Assembly: GCA_022360715.1 (NCBI GenBank)
Contig: JAKSCG010000111.1
Coordinates: forward strand, 1 to 48,125
DNA: 48,125 bases
Direction of reading: 5' to 3'
Origin: Halanaerobiales bacterium
GTDB taxonomy: Bacteria; Bacillota; Halanaerobiia; Halanaerobiales; DTU029
A model generated the notes under the pieces. It was given only the letters and a program-made list of their open reading frames with translations, was not told the origin of the DNA and did not search any database. This document shows, piece by piece, positions 1 through 8,428 of the stretch (within the stretch, counting starts at the first letter, position 1; each line of letters opens with the position of its first letter). Made by a program: the position numbers and the translations under genes.

Positions 1-1
1 A

Positions 2-340
2 CTGGCGCTTACCGGTTCAATGAATCAAAAGGGGGATGTTCAGCCGATCGGCGGGGTCAACGAAAAAATTGAGGGCTTCTATAAAGTTTGTAAGATCAAT
101 GGTTTAACCGGCAAGCAAGGGGTGGTAATCCCCCGACAAAATGTTGATAATCTCATGTTAAAATCAGAAGTAATTGCTGCCGTTCAAAATGAGCAGTTTA
201 ATATTTATCCGGTAAGTACGATCGATGAGGTGATTGAATTAATGTTCGGATTACCGGCTGCCGAAGTCCACCATCAGGTGCAGGAGTCTTTGCGGGAGTT
301 AGCCCGCAAGACAGCCGAATTTGGTGGAGAGATCGGATAA
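2..340 (+). CDS. Lon-family ATP-dependent protease, C-terminal end (partial)
   Basis: The reading frame is open from the left edge, so only the last 112 codons are present. They correspond to the end of an S16 (Lon) proteolytic domain. The segment TGSMNQKGDVQPIGG followed by GGVNEKIEGFY is typical of this family, and the Lys of NEKI fits the catalytic lysine of the Ser-Lys dyad; the catalytic Ser would lie upstream of the window. The wording is closer to the LonB/LonC-like group (AAA ATPase plus S16 domain) than to classical LonA. The family degrades misfolded or regulatory proteins using ATP. The gene ends at a hairpin terminator, so it closes a transcription unit. The exact subfamily cannot be fixed from the tail alone. 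Confidence 0.85.
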   Translation: MALTGSMNQKGDVQPIGGVNEKIEGFYKVCKINGLTGKQGVVIPRQNVDNLMLKSEVIAAVQNEQFNIYPVSTIDEVIELMFGLPAAEVHHQVQESLRELARKTAEFGGEIG

Positions 341-395
341 CGACAAAACAGAGTATGGTATTTTAGGGAAATCAGCAAGCAGCCAACTGATCGAT

Positions 396-424
396 AAATC
401 CGTTATATTTAACGGGTTTTTTCT
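396..424 (+). terminator. Rho-independent terminator after the Lon-family gene
   Basis: A ten-base inverted repeat with one mismatch, AAATCCGTTA / TAACGGGTTT, surrounds a TATT loop and runs into a T-rich tract. It lies 56 bases after the Lon stop codon and directly before a good promoter for the next operon. Confidence 0.75.
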
Positions 425-453
425 TTGACTTTATATTAGGTTTTTAGTAAGAT
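425..453 (+). promoter_or_regulatory. Sigma-A type promoter for the ABC pair
   Basis: TTGACT, a 17-base spacer and TAAGAT match the -35/-10 consensus. It sits immediately after the Lon terminator, with its start point about 35 bases before the ABC ATPase ATG. Confidence 0.55.
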
Positions 454-494
454 AGATCTTGGTTTCGTGGTTAATAAAACGGGGGGATTGAGTT

Positions 495-1364
495 ATGACG
501 ATTAAGATGAGAAATATTTATAAAAAATACGATCAAAACTATGTACTTAAAGATCTCAATCTGGATTTAAATCAAGGGGAAATAGTGGGACTTGTCGGGA
601 AAAATGGGGCAGGTAAGACCACCCTGATGAAAATATTATGTGGGAATATTGTTGATTTTGAGGGCGGAGTAAGTTATCCGGTTAGTTCCTCAAATCGACC
701 GCTCGGCTTTCTGATCGAAAACCCTAAATTCTATCCGAATAAAACCGGCCTGGCGAATCTACAATTTTTTGCGCAATTATTTGCGAGTAAAGGGGCCGGG
801 CAGATTGAAAAGATTATTAAGGCCTTGGATATGGAAGCATATATCGCCCAAAAGTCCAGAAAATATTCACTGGGAATGAAGCAAAGATTAGGGCTGGCCA
901 TAGCTTTGTTAGGGGAGCCGGATTATCTGGTTTTAGATGAGCCAACCAATGGAATGGACCCGGACGGGATTGAAGAGATCCTGGAGTATTTAAAGTACTT
1001 AGCCCAAGAAAAGCAGCTCGGGATCTTCATCTCCAGTCATCAGTTAGACCATATCCAAAAAGTAAGTGATTTTATTTTGGTGATCGATGCCGGGGAAACG
1101 GTGAAATCGATCGATAAAGATGAACTGGTCGGTGCTAAACAGGTTACCATAGTAGTTGATAACAAAGATATCGGACCGACCAAATTGATCCTGGCAAGGG
1201 CAGGGATTGATTTTGACCTTAAAAATAATGCCCTAACTTTTCAAGCAAAAGAACTCAGTCCGATTCTAACCAAATTATCAAACGCAAAGATAGTTTTACA
1301 GGATATCCAAATTAAAGAACAGACATTAAAAGAATTCTACTTTAATCGAAAGGGGGGAAAATAA
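495..1364 (+). CDS. ABC transporter ATP-binding protein (BcrA/CcmA type)
   Basis: This 289-residue nucleotide-binding subunit powers an ABC-2 type exporter at the inner membrane. The sequence shows Walker A GKNGAGKT (residues about 35-42), a degenerate signature SLGMKQR (125-131) in place of LSGGQ, Walker B LVLDEP (145-150) and an H-loop ISSHQLD. SLGM-type signatures are common in BcrA/lantibiotic-immunity and Nod-type ATPases. About 80 residues beyond the ATPase core form the C-terminal extension usual in this group. The ATG follows a GGGGGG ribosome site. The next gene, a six-helix permease, begins two bases after the stop, so the two form one exporter. The substrate is unknown; peptide antibiotic resistance is a family-level possibility only. 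Confidence 0.85.
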   Translation: MTIKMRNIYKKYDQNYVLKDLNLDLNQGEIVGLVGKNGAGKTTLMKILCGNIVDFEGGVSYPVSSSNRPLGFLIENPKFYPNKTGLANLQFFAQLFASKGAGQIEKIIKALDMEAYIAQKSRKYSLGMKQRLGLAIALLGEPDYLVLDEPTNGMDPDGIEEILEYLKYLAQEKQLGIFISSHQLDHIQKVSDFILVIDAGETVKSIDKDELVGAKQVTIVVDNKDIGPTKLILARAGIDFDLKNNALTFQAKELSPILTKLSNAKIVLQDIQIKEQTLKEFYFNRKGGK

Positions 1365-1365
1365 G

Positions 1366-2085
1366 GTGCAAGTTAGTAATGTTTTCCGGTTAGAAGTTAA
1401 GAATATCTTAAAAAATCAATGGTTGTACTTTAGTCTGATCATTTCGGTATTATTGGCCTCAGCACTGGTTTATGCGATTAAATTTATGCAAGGCCCTTTT
1501 ACGATCAAGGCAATCAGTGGGTTTTACGGGATTGGCTCAACGATTGCACTGGCTATTTTTTGTACTAAATTATACCTGGATGATTTGGGTAGTGGAACGA
1601 TAACCTTGTTTTTTTCCAGCCAAAAAAATCGGAAGAACTATTTAGTAGGGAAATTACTGGCCGCTCTTTTGCTGGGCTTTCTCTTTGGCGGGGTGTGCTC
1701 GCTGGTCTTACTTAGTTCTTCAGCTTATTTAGGATGGGAGATCAAGCTGCTCGAATTTATTATTGAGCCGATTTTGATCTATATATTATTTAGTATATTC
1801 TATATGCTTTTATTCTTTTTGATCGGAATATTTGAACGAAATACCAATAACCTCATCATCATAACCATAATTACTGTTTTAGCCATTCCTTCGGTGGTAG
1901 AGCGGATTAAACTCGAAAAAGCAAGTGTTATTGTCCGAGAAATAATCAATCATGTCCCAATATTTTTTATGGTTCAGGGAACCAAATATTTACAGTTGAG
2001 TTCGGATAAACTTATTATCTTAAGTTCACTGATCGTGGTCCTCTTTATGACTTGTTATTACTTAATCGGCAAAGCCAACTATTAA
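1366..2085 (+). CDS. ABC-2 type transporter permease
   Basis: A 239-residue membrane protein with about six hydrophobic segments, roughly residues 20-40, 55-70, 93-115, 133-155, 160-178 and 217-235, the usual shape of BcrB-like ABC-2 permeases. It starts at GTG one base after the ATPase stop codon, with an AGGGGGG ribosome site inside the end of that gene, so the two are translationally linked. Its partner is the ATPase at 495-1364. The pair is more AT-rich by eye than the comM region downstream. A hairpin terminator follows. No substrate-determining feature is visible. Confidence 0.75.
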   Translation: MQVSNVFRLEVKNILKNQWLYFSLIISVLLASALVYAIKFMQGPFTIKAISGFYGIGSTIALAIFCTKLYLDDLGSGTITLFFSSQKNRKNYLVGKLLAALLLGFLFGGVCSLVLLSSSAYLGWEIKLLEFIIEPILIYILFSIFYMLLFFLIGIFERNTNNLIIITIITVLAIPSVVERIKLEKASVIVREIINHVPIFFMVQGTKYLQLSSDKLIILSSLIVVLFMTCYYLIGKANY

Positions 2086-2107
2086 TTTAAGGAAGATAGC
2101 TGAGCGT

Positions 2108-2157
2108 AAAAACTGGGTGATCTAATGTTGTTTTAGGTTGCCCGGTTTTTAATTTTT
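2108..2157 (+). terminator. Rho-independent terminator after the ABC exporter
   Basis: AAAAACTGGG pairs with CCCGGTTTTT (one G-U pair) across a loop of about 21 bases. The 3' arm runs into TTTTTAATTTTTT. It ends the two-gene ABC operon. Confidence 0.6.
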
Positions 2158-2271
2158 TATTGGCTGGCCAAGTTTTTTTAAAAAAAATGAAGGATCTGGC
2201 TGGAATGCTCTTGAATATATAGGGCAGGGTTTTTAACTGCTCAATTGGGGATAGAGCGGGAGGACGGAGCG

Positions 2272-2622
2272 ATGAATAATCAAGAACTGGGGAAGTGGGG
2301 AGAGGGGCTGGCAGCTCAATATCTAACCGCTAAAGGATACCGGATCATCGAAAAGAATTATTCCTGTAAACTAGGGGAAGTTGATTTAATTGTTACCGGT
2401 CAAGATTATTTGGTTATTGTTGAGGTTAAAACCCGGAGAAACACAAATTTTGGCCTTCCCCAGGCCGCGGTAGATTTTCACAAACAACTGAAATTAAGAA
2501 GGTTGGCAACTTATTATTTAGCCGAACAGGGGATGGAAGGGCAACAAGTAAGATTTGATGTGATTAGTATCTTTAAACAGGGCGAGCAGGAGGAAGTCCT
2601 TCATCTGGAGAATGCCTTTTAG
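2272..2622 (+). CDS. yraN: YraN family (UPF0102) endonuclease-like protein
   Basis: This 116-residue protein has the YraN/UPF0102 pattern: an N-terminal GKWGEGLAAQYL helix, then GEVDLIV and IVEVKTRR (about residues 40-65), which form a PD-(D/E)XK nuclease-like core. The family is predicted to act on nucleic acid, but its role is not established. I chose the ATG at 2272 because a GGGAGGA ribosome site lies 8 bases upstream; a TTG nine codons earlier has no such site. comM follows about 115 bases later, the usual Firmicute neighbour. rnhB and ylqF, often found upstream, are not in the window. Confidence 0.85.
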   Translation: MNNQELGKWGEGLAAQYLTAKGYRIIEKNYSCKLGEVDLIVTGQDYLVIVEVKTRRNTNFGLPQAAVDFHKQLKLRRLATYYLAEQGMEGQQVRFDVISIFKQGEQEEVLHLENAF

Positions 2623-2737
2623 GTTTTAGGTGGAAGTACTTGATAGCGTTGTCTTGGTACCGTTGACCACTAAATTCTCGCTTTATTGCAGGAATTTGGT
2701 AATTTATCTTGAATAAGATAGGGTGAGGTGATAGATA

Positions 2738-4267
2738 ATGCTGGCAGGGGTTATCAGTGCTTCTTTAGTCGGAATTGAGGGATTACTGGTCAGGGTAGAG
2801 GTCGATCTGACCCACGGCTTACCGATGTTTGACCTGGTCGGACTACCTGATCCGGCCGTCCGGGAATCACGGGAACGGGTCAGGGCGGCGATCCGCAACT
2901 CCGGTTATCGGTTTCCGGTTCAACGGATTACCATTAATTTGGCCCCGGCTGCCGTAAAGAAGATCGGCCCCCATTTTGATCTGCCGATAGCGGTAGGGAT
3001 ACTGGCCGCCCAGGGTTTGCTTAAAAAGGAAAAGGTAGGTAGCTATTTAATTGCCGGGGAACTATCATTAAGTGGTCAAGTAAGGAAGATTAAAGGTGTT
3101 TTACCGATGGCGCTTAAAGCAAAAGAAGCCGGTTTAAGCGGGATCATCATCCCGGAAGGGAATTATGCGGAAGGAATGTTGGTAGAAGAACTGCCGATAA
3201 TCCCGGTCCGTGAATTAGCAAATATTGCGGATTATTTTAATCAAGGACGGGTGATTGACCTGGAACGAGCAGGGAATAGCCCCCGAACGGGCCGGCCGGA
3301 GATTAGTATTGATTTAAAGGAGGTCAGGGGCCAGGAAGAAGCAAAAAGGGCCTTGGAGGTAGCCGCGGCCGGTAGTCATAATATTTTAATGATTGGTCCG
3401 CCGGGAACCGGGAAGACGATGTTGGCCAAGCGCTTAAAGACGATCCTTCCACCCTTGACCAGGACCGAGACTCTGGAAATTTCCAAGATTTACAGTACCC
3501 TTGGTCTAATTGAAGCAGATTTAGGATTAGTACAACAACGGCCTTTCCGCCGACCACATCATAACATATCACCGGCCGGATTAATCGGTGGAGGTAAAAT
3601 ACCGGAAGCAGGGGAGGCCAGTCTGGCCCATTTAGGCATCCTCTTTCTTGATGAATTACCGGAATATCATCGGAATGTGTTGGAAACACTCCGCCAGCCT
3701 TTAGAAGATGGTGAAATTACGATTATCCGGGCAGCGATGACCGCTAAATTTCCGGCCCGCTTTATGTTGGTAGCAGCAATGAATCCCTGTCCCTGCGGGT
3801 ATTATGGCGATAGTTTAAAAGAGTGTTCCTGCAACACGAGCTTGATCAAGAGATATCGAGCCAGGGTCTCCGGGCCGCTGTTAGACCGGATCGATATCCA
3901 TCTGGAGGTACCCCGGCCTACCGTGGAGGAGATTACCGGCGAAAAAGCTATGGGGGAGGGTTCGCAGGAGGTTAGGGAGCGGGTCATGCTCGCCCATCGC
4001 ATCCAACAGGAGAGGTATCAGCAGCAAGGATTTTATTATAATGCCGAGCTGACGGGAAAGAGGCTGGAGAAATACTGTGTGATTAAACGAACCGGTCAGC
4101 ACCTGCTTAAAGAGGCGCTTGAAACCCTGGGCCTAAGTGCCCGGGCTTACCACCGGATTCTGCGGCTGGCCCGCACGATCGCCGATCTGGAACAGAGTGA
4201 AGAAATTGCCAATGAGCACCTGGCCGAAGCGATTCAATATAGAAGCCTGGACCGAAAAGTGTTTTAG
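2738..4267 (+). CDS. comM: YifB/ComM family Mg-chelatase-like AAA+ ATPase
   Basis: A full-length (509 residue) ComM/YifB protein. The N-terminal domain (about 1-170) is the Lon-like ChlI domain of the family. The AAA+ module follows, with Walker A GPPGTGKT (about 220-227) and Walker B LFLDELPEY, and the C-terminal Mg-chelatase domain contains the CPCGYYGD segment typical of the family. In naturally transformable bacteria ComM is a hexameric helicase that promotes branch migration during integration of incoming DNA. That fits dprA, another transformation factor, being encoded about 17 kb downstream. The ATG is preceded by GGGTGAGGTG. The S9 peptidase gene starts 34 bases after the stop, which suggests cotranscription. 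Confidence 0.93.
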   Translation: MLAGVISASLVGIEGLLVRVEVDLTHGLPMFDLVGLPDPAVRESRERVRAAIRNSGYRFPVQRITINLAPAAVKKIGPHFDLPIAVGILAAQGLLKKEKVGSYLIAGELSLSGQVRKIKGVLPMALKAKEAGLSGIIIPEGNYAEGMLVEELPIIPVRELANIADYFNQGRVIDLERAGNSPRTGRPEISIDLKEVRGQEEAKRALEVAAAGSHNILMIGPPGTGKTMLAKRLKTILPPLTRTETLEISKIYSTLGLIEADLGLVQQRPFRRPHHNISPAGLIGGGKIPEAGEASLAHLGILFLDELPEYHRNVLETLRQPLEDGEITIIRAAMTAKFPARFMLVAAMNPCPCGYYGDSLKECSCNTSLIKRYRARVSGPLLDRIDIHLEVPRPTVEEITGEKAMGEGSQEVRERVMLAHRIQQERYQQQGFYYNAELTGKRLEKYCVIKRTGQHLLKEALETLGLSARAYHRILRLARTIADLEQSEEIANEHLAEAIQYRSLDRKVF

Positions 4268-4301
4268 TTGTCAATTATCGAAAAAAAGTAGGAGGTTAAA
4301 T

Positions 4302-6371
4302 ATGAGTAATCATCGCTTAAAAAAGATCGTGGAAGACTTTCACGGGACAACGGTGGAAGACCGATACCGTTGGCTTGAAAATGAAACGGAAGAGACTCAG
4401 CAGTGGGTTAAGGAACAGAATAACAAGACTTTTCGGTACATCCATGCCCAGCCTGCTTACCGGCAAGCTAAAGCCAGAATCAGGGAACTCTTTGATTATG
4501 CTAAATATTCGGTGCCGGTGAAGGCCGGCCGTAAATTGATTTATTTTAAGAATAAAGGATTGGAGCGTCAACCGCTTTTAATGCTCGCGGAGCCGACAAA
4601 AGCCCAATCCGGGGAAACTGCTGAACCGAAGGTAATATTAGATGTCAATAGTCTTAGCGAAGACGGTACCGTGGCAATTACGGCCTTATTTCCCGATAAA
4701 AAAGGGGAACTGCTGGCCTATTACTGTGCCACCAGCGGCAGTGACTGGCAGGAGATTAAAATTAGAGACCTGAAGCGTAATTGTGATTTGCCGGAAGAAA
4801 TAAAATGGGTCAAGTTTAACCGGGTTTCCTGGTCACCGGACGGGAAAGGCTTTTATTACAGCCGCTTTCCGGAACCGGGAACAGTTGAACCGGAGGATCA
4901 GAGTAATTATAATTCAGTCTATTACCATCAAATTGGTACCCGGCAAGAAGAGGATCAACTGATTTACCAGGACCATGCTAATAAGCAATTGGGTTTTAAT
5001 CCGATTGTGACTGAAGACGGTCATTATCTGCTCCTGGCTGTTTATCGGGGGACATCACCTAAGAGTTCAATTTATTATCGAAGTTTAGCGGGCGAAAGTG
5101 CCGAACAAAACACATTCATCCGGCTGATTGACCAAATGGATGCGGAGTATACCTTTATCGGTAACCAAGGGGAGCACTTTTATTTTAAGACCGATCTAAA
5201 GGCGGCCCGGGGACGGATTATTGTAGTTGATCTGGCTAAACCGGACAGAGAGAATTGGCGGGAGGTAATCCCGGAACAAGCAGATATTTTGACTAATGCT
5301 CAGCTAATTAATAATCGACTGGTAACGGTCTATATGCACCATGCGGCGCATTGGATCAAGATTTATTCGCTGCAAGGGGCATTTGAGCAGGAACTGGATT
5401 TCCCATTTCCGGCGACAGTAGCCGGTCTGACCGGAAAACAGAATGATGACGAGATGTTCTTTACGCTGACTTCTTTCCTCAGCCCTCCCCAGGTATATCG
5501 TTATTCCTTTGCCGGGAAAGAGCTAAGCAAGTTTCAGCCAGTTGAGCTTGAGTTCCCCTTTGATGATTATCAAATTGAGCAGGTCTTTTATCCGACTAAG
5601 GACGGGACAACAATTCCGATGTTTTTAGTTTATCAAAAAGGAATGGAACTGGATGGGGAAAACCCCTTACTTCTTTACGGGTACGGGGGGTTCAATATCA
5701 GTATAACCCCGGCATTTTCTCCTTCAGCGTTGTTTTGGCTGGAAAATGGCGGGGTTTATGCTGTCGCCAATTTGCGTGGGGGAGGAGAATATGGTGAAGA
5801 ATGGCATCAGGCCGGGATGCTGGAAAATAAACAGAATGTTTTCGATGATTTTATTGCAGCGGCCGAATGGTTGATCAAAAAGGGTTATACCAGCCAAGAA
5901 CACCTGGCGATCAGTGGCCGGAGTAACGGGGGTCTGTTGGTAGCAGCCTGTATGGTACAACGCCCGGAGCTATACTCAGCGGTAATCTGCGGTGTCCCGG
6001 TGATTGATATGCTCCGTTATCATAAGTTTACGGTGGGCAGGTATTGGATTCCTGAATATGGGAATGCTGAGGATAATCCCGAGCATTTTAACTTTCTTTA
6101 TCAATATTCACCATTACATAACATCAGGAAAGGGGTGCCATATCCGGCCGTTATTATCGGAACCGGCGATACCGATGACCGGGTAGTACCACTCCATGCC
6201 CGGAAATTTGCCGCCGCTTTACAGGAGGCCGGTACGGGGGAAAATCCGATCCTGTTAAGGGTAGATGAAAAAGCCGGTCATGGCTTGGGGAAACCGTTAG
6301 ATAAGCTGATTGAGGAGGAAGTTGATTTTTATTCATTTATCTTGACCAGGGTCTCTGGTAAGTCAATTTGA
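4302..6371 (+). CDS. Prolyl oligopeptidase family serine peptidase (S9A)
   Basis: This 689-residue protein has the prolyl oligopeptidase layout. A short N-terminal segment (DRYRWLENE) leads into a seven-bladed propeller (about 70-400). The C-terminal alpha/beta hydrolase carries GRSNGG with catalytic Ser541, DDRVVP with the catalytic Asp, and GHGLGKP with the catalytic His near the end. These enzymes cleave short peptides after proline, and the propeller excludes folded proteins. No signal peptide is present, so it should be cytosolic. The ATG at 4302 is chosen for its AGGAGG site and for alignment with the family start; the open frame extends 55 codons further into comM without support. The stop is 15 bases before the next start. 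Confidence 0.93.
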   Translation: MSNHRLKKIVEDFHGTTVEDRYRWLENETEETQQWVKEQNNKTFRYIHAQPAYRQAKARIRELFDYAKYSVPVKAGRKLIYFKNKGLERQPLLMLAEPTKAQSGETAEPKVILDVNSLSEDGTVAITALFPDKKGELLAYYCATSGSDWQEIKIRDLKRNCDLPEEIKWVKFNRVSWSPDGKGFYYSRFPEPGTVEPEDQSNYNSVYYHQIGTRQEEDQLIYQDHANKQLGFNPIVTEDGHYLLLAVYRGTSPKSSIYYRSLAGESAEQNTFIRLIDQMDAEYTFIGNQGEHFYFKTDLKAARGRIIVVDLAKPDRENWREVIPEQADILTNAQLINNRLVTVYMHHAAHWIKIYSLQGAFEQELDFPFPATVAGLTGKQNDDEMFFTLTSFLSPPQVYRYSFAGKELSKFQPVELEFPFDDYQIEQVFYPTKDGTTIPMFLVYQKGMELDGENPLLLYGYGGFNISITPAFSPSALFWLENGGVYAVANLRGGGEYGEEWHQAGMLENKQNVFDDFIAAAEWLIKKGYTSQEHLAISGRSNGGLLVAACMVQRPELYSAVICGVPVIDMLRYHKFTVGRYWIPEYGNAEDNPEHFNFLYQYSPLHNIRKGVPYPAVIIGTGDTDDRVVPLHARKFAAALQEAGTGENPILLRVDEKAGHGLGKPLDKLIEEEVDFYSFILTRVSGKSI

Positions 6372-6385
6372 AAAAGGGGGTTATA

Positions 6386-7168
6386 ATGGAAGGAAGATTG
6401 GTGACATGTTATCATTTGTATCACAGTGGGGTAGCTGTTGAGGTAGGCAGGGATATTTTGATCTTTGATTACTATAATGACCATGCTGAGGGAAGGGAAA
6501 GGTCCCTTTCCGCCGGTGTGATTAGTAGAGAGATGCTAAAAGAGAAAGAGGGAATTTATGTCTTTGTATCTCATCACCACCGTGACCATTATAACCCGAT
6601 AATTTTTAAGTGGATGGAGCAGCGGTCAGGGATTAATTATATCCTTAGTGATGATATCCAACCCGCTGTTTCCGCTCATCCGGCTATTACTTTGCTCGGG
6701 AAGTACCAGGAACAAAGGGTGGCTGGTATTGTGGTCAAGACTTTCGGTAGTACTGACCAGGGAGTATCATTTCTGGTGGAAAAGGATGGCTTAATGATCT
6801 TTCACTCCGGTGACCTGAATTGGTGGAAGTGGAAGGATTTTACCCCGGCTCAACAACAAAAAGAAGCAGAAGATTATCAAAGGGAAGTGGAAAAACTGGT
6901 CGGAGTTGAAATTGATATTGCTTTTGTACCGGTAGATCCCCGTTTGGCTCAATATTATTTCCTGGCCGGTGATTATTTTGCCAATAAAATTAAGCCTAAA
7001 TTACTGATTCCGCTCCATTTTAGTAACAATTACGATATTACCGGAAAATTTAGTAAGAAGGTTAAAGTAGCCGGGGTCAAAGTAGCGGAAATAACTAAAC
7101 GGGGTGAAAAGGTTATCTATCAACAACATTTACCGGAAGGGAGGGCTGATTTTGCCGGAAAAAAGTAG
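6386..7168 (+). CDS. Metallo-beta-lactamase fold hydrolase
   Basis: A 260-residue single-domain MBL-fold protein. VFVSHHHRDHYNP supplies the HxHxDH metal motif (about residues 65-70), FHSGDLNWW the later Asp-containing strand and LIPLHFSN the C-terminal metal His. It resembles the broad UlaG-like/YtnP-like group. The substrate cannot be read from sequence. I chose the ATG at 6386, which follows GGGGG; an upstream TTG overlapping the peptidase stop lacks a ribosome site. The last 17 bases overlap the start of the HutP-family gene, so the two are translationally coupled and may share a task. There is no signal peptide, so a cytoplasmic location is expected. Confidence 0.8.
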   Translation: MEGRLVTCYHLYHSGVAVEVGRDILIFDYYNDHAEGRERSLSAGVISREMLKEKEGIYVFVSHHHRDHYNPIIFKWMEQRSGINYILSDDIQPAVSAHPAITLLGKYQEQRVAGIVVKTFGSTDQGVSFLVEKDGLMIFHSGDLNWWKWKDFTPAQQQKEAEDYQREVEKLVGVEIDIAFVPVDPRLAQYYFLAGDYFANKIKPKLLIPLHFSNNYDITGKFSKKVKVAGVKVAEITKRGEKVIYQQHLPEGRADFAGKK

Positions 7169-7571
7169 TACCGAAACAGCTAAAGCGGCAATCAAACTGG
7201 CCATTTCGAGCAGGATTGAAGAGAAGGAATTAAAGCGGCAATACCAAAAAGAGGGGATTTTAGCTGCTGCCGTTGATTTCGGGGGGGAATTTAATAAATC
7301 GGTGACCAGTATGATTGAAAGGGCTGTGGTAGCAGCCAAAAGAGAGGGTATTATCAAAGAAACCCATGTCCAGCAAGGAGCTGTAGCCGGGGCGGCTCAT
7401 GAGGCTTTAAGTCAGTTAATGAGTAGGGCCGTAGGTCTAAATATCGGTGGGAAAATTGGTCTGGCCAGGAGTGGTGAGCATCTGGTGGTAGCCGTTTTTT
7501 TTGAAATCGGGATGCTTAATCTTAACGAGATAGCGTTGGGCCTGGGCCACCGTTCGATCCCGAGCAGCTAG
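7152..7571 (+). CDS. HutP family RNA-binding protein
   Basis: A 139-residue protein resembling HutP, the histidine- and Mg-dependent RNA-binding antiterminator of the Bacillus hut operon. Shared features are the ILAAAVDFGGEFNKSV segment, the VAAKREGIIKE helix and the closing ALGLGHRSI, which matches the HutP C-terminus ending in a metal-binding His. The HutP HxxxH pair (His73/His77, recalled from the B. subtilis sequence) is not cleanly conserved; His72 and His83 here lie nearby but with different spacing. The start is a TTG at 7152 with GGAAGGGAGGG upstream, inside the end of the MBL gene. No hut enzymes are nearby, so its RNA target and ligand are unknown. Confidence 0.75.
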   Translation: MPEKSSTETAKAAIKLAISSRIEEKELKRQYQKEGILAAAVDFGGEFNKSVTSMIERAVVAAKREGIIKETHVQQGAVAGAAHEALSQLMSRAVGLNIGGKIGLARSGEHLVVAVFFEIGMLNLNEIALGLGHRSIPSS

Positions 7572-7577
7572 CTGTTA

Positions 7578-7626
7578 TTATCGCTTTGATCGTCTAAAAG
7601 AAGATCATACTTTTGTCGCTTTGAAC
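7578..7626 (+). repeat. Pair of 14-bp direct repeats flanking a hairpin
   Basis: TTATCGCTTTGATC (7578-7591) and TTGTCGCTTTGAAC (7613-7626) match at 12 of 14 positions, 35 bases apart. The second covers the -35 box of the envelope operon promoter. Between them GATC-TCT / AGA-GATC forms a small hairpin (7588-7606). This could be an operator; no regulator is identified. Confidence 0.4.
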
Positions 7627-7649
7627 TTTCTAGATTTATGGTTTAGTAT
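7621..7649 (+). promoter_or_regulatory. Promoter of the Lol-like envelope operon
   Basis: TTGAAC, 17 bases, TAGTAT. The likely start point is about 25 bases before the ATG at 7680, whose ribosome site is AAAGGAGCG. Confidence 0.5.
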
Positions 7650-7679
7650 TGGTTTAGACTTAGTAAAGGAGCGATCACA

Positions 7680-8417
7680 ATGAGAATAGCTAAGTTGATT
7701 TTGACTTTTTTAGTCGTGATAATCTTCACGGGGATTAGTTATGCCGAAATACATTATCCTGAACTGCCGATGCCTAAGGATGTTTATGCCGAGTTCAGAA
7801 ATGAAAGGGATGTCGAATCATATCTGGATAAAAATAAAAACAGTATGGATTACTTTTTAGGTAGCGTATATTATATGTACGAAGTTGTTAATATCAGTGG
7901 AGATAAAGAATTAAGGAAAGGTATCCAAAAGAAGTATGTTGATCGGGCGATTCAATTGAATGAGTATTCAGTTAGTAACGACAAAAATAATGCTTTATAC
8001 AAAGCAAACCTGGGGGCTTTATATGGTATCAAAATAAATTATACCGGTTTTCCGGCACTGATGGAATTAGCTAAAAAATGTCAGGTTACTTTGAATAAGG
8101 CTATCCAGTCAGCTCCCAATAATCCGGAGTTAAGATTAATTAGGTTAAGAGCATTTGTTAAATTCCCATATGAATATTATGGGAATTTAAAAAAGCTGAT
8201 TGAGGAAGATAGTAAAATAGTACTTGACTGGACCGATCAATTTTTTGAAACAAGCGAAGACAGGCAAGATCTAGCTGGGTATTTTCAGGAAATTAAAAAT
8301 GAAACCCTTTACTTAACCGGAACATACTATCTAGAACAGATCAAAGATCAAATAAAGGCCAAGAGTTATTATAGTAAAATTGAAAAAGACAGTTATTATT
8401 ATCGTTTAATAAAATGA
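7680..8417 (+). CDS. Exported helical-repeat protein of unknown function
   Basis: I do not recognise a named family. The 245-residue product begins with a clear Sec signal peptide (a hydrophobic run after MRIAKL, probable cleavage after SYA at about residue 22) with no lipobox, so it should be free in the periplasm. The mature part is helical and rich in Tyr and Lys. Segments such as LYKANLGALYGI, QVTLNKAIQSAPNNPELRLIRLRAF and TYYLEQIKDQIKAKSYYSKI are TPR-like in spacing. It leads a five-gene operon with an ABC ATPase 11 bases downstream, a permease, a LolA-like protein and a beta-barrel-like protein. A periplasmic adaptor for that transporter is an inference from position. Confidence 0.65.
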   Translation: MRIAKLILTFLVVIIFTGISYAEIHYPELPMPKDVYAEFRNERDVESYLDKNKNSMDYFLGSVYYMYEVVNISGDKELRKGIQKKYVDRAIQLNEYSVSNDKNNALYKANLGALYGIKINYTGFPALMELAKKCQVTLNKAIQSAPNNPELRLIRLRAFVKFPYEYYGNLKKLIEEDSKIVLDWTDQFFETSEDRQDLAGYFQEIKNETLYLTGTYYLEQIKDQIKAKSYYSKIEKDSYYYRLIK

Positions 8418-8428
8418 GGTTTTAACAA

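Noticed and set aside
4137..4301. N-terminal extension of the S9 peptidase into comM
   Set aside because: The extra 55 codons overlap comM in another frame and have no ribosome site. The ATG at 4302 has AGGAGG and aligns with the family start.
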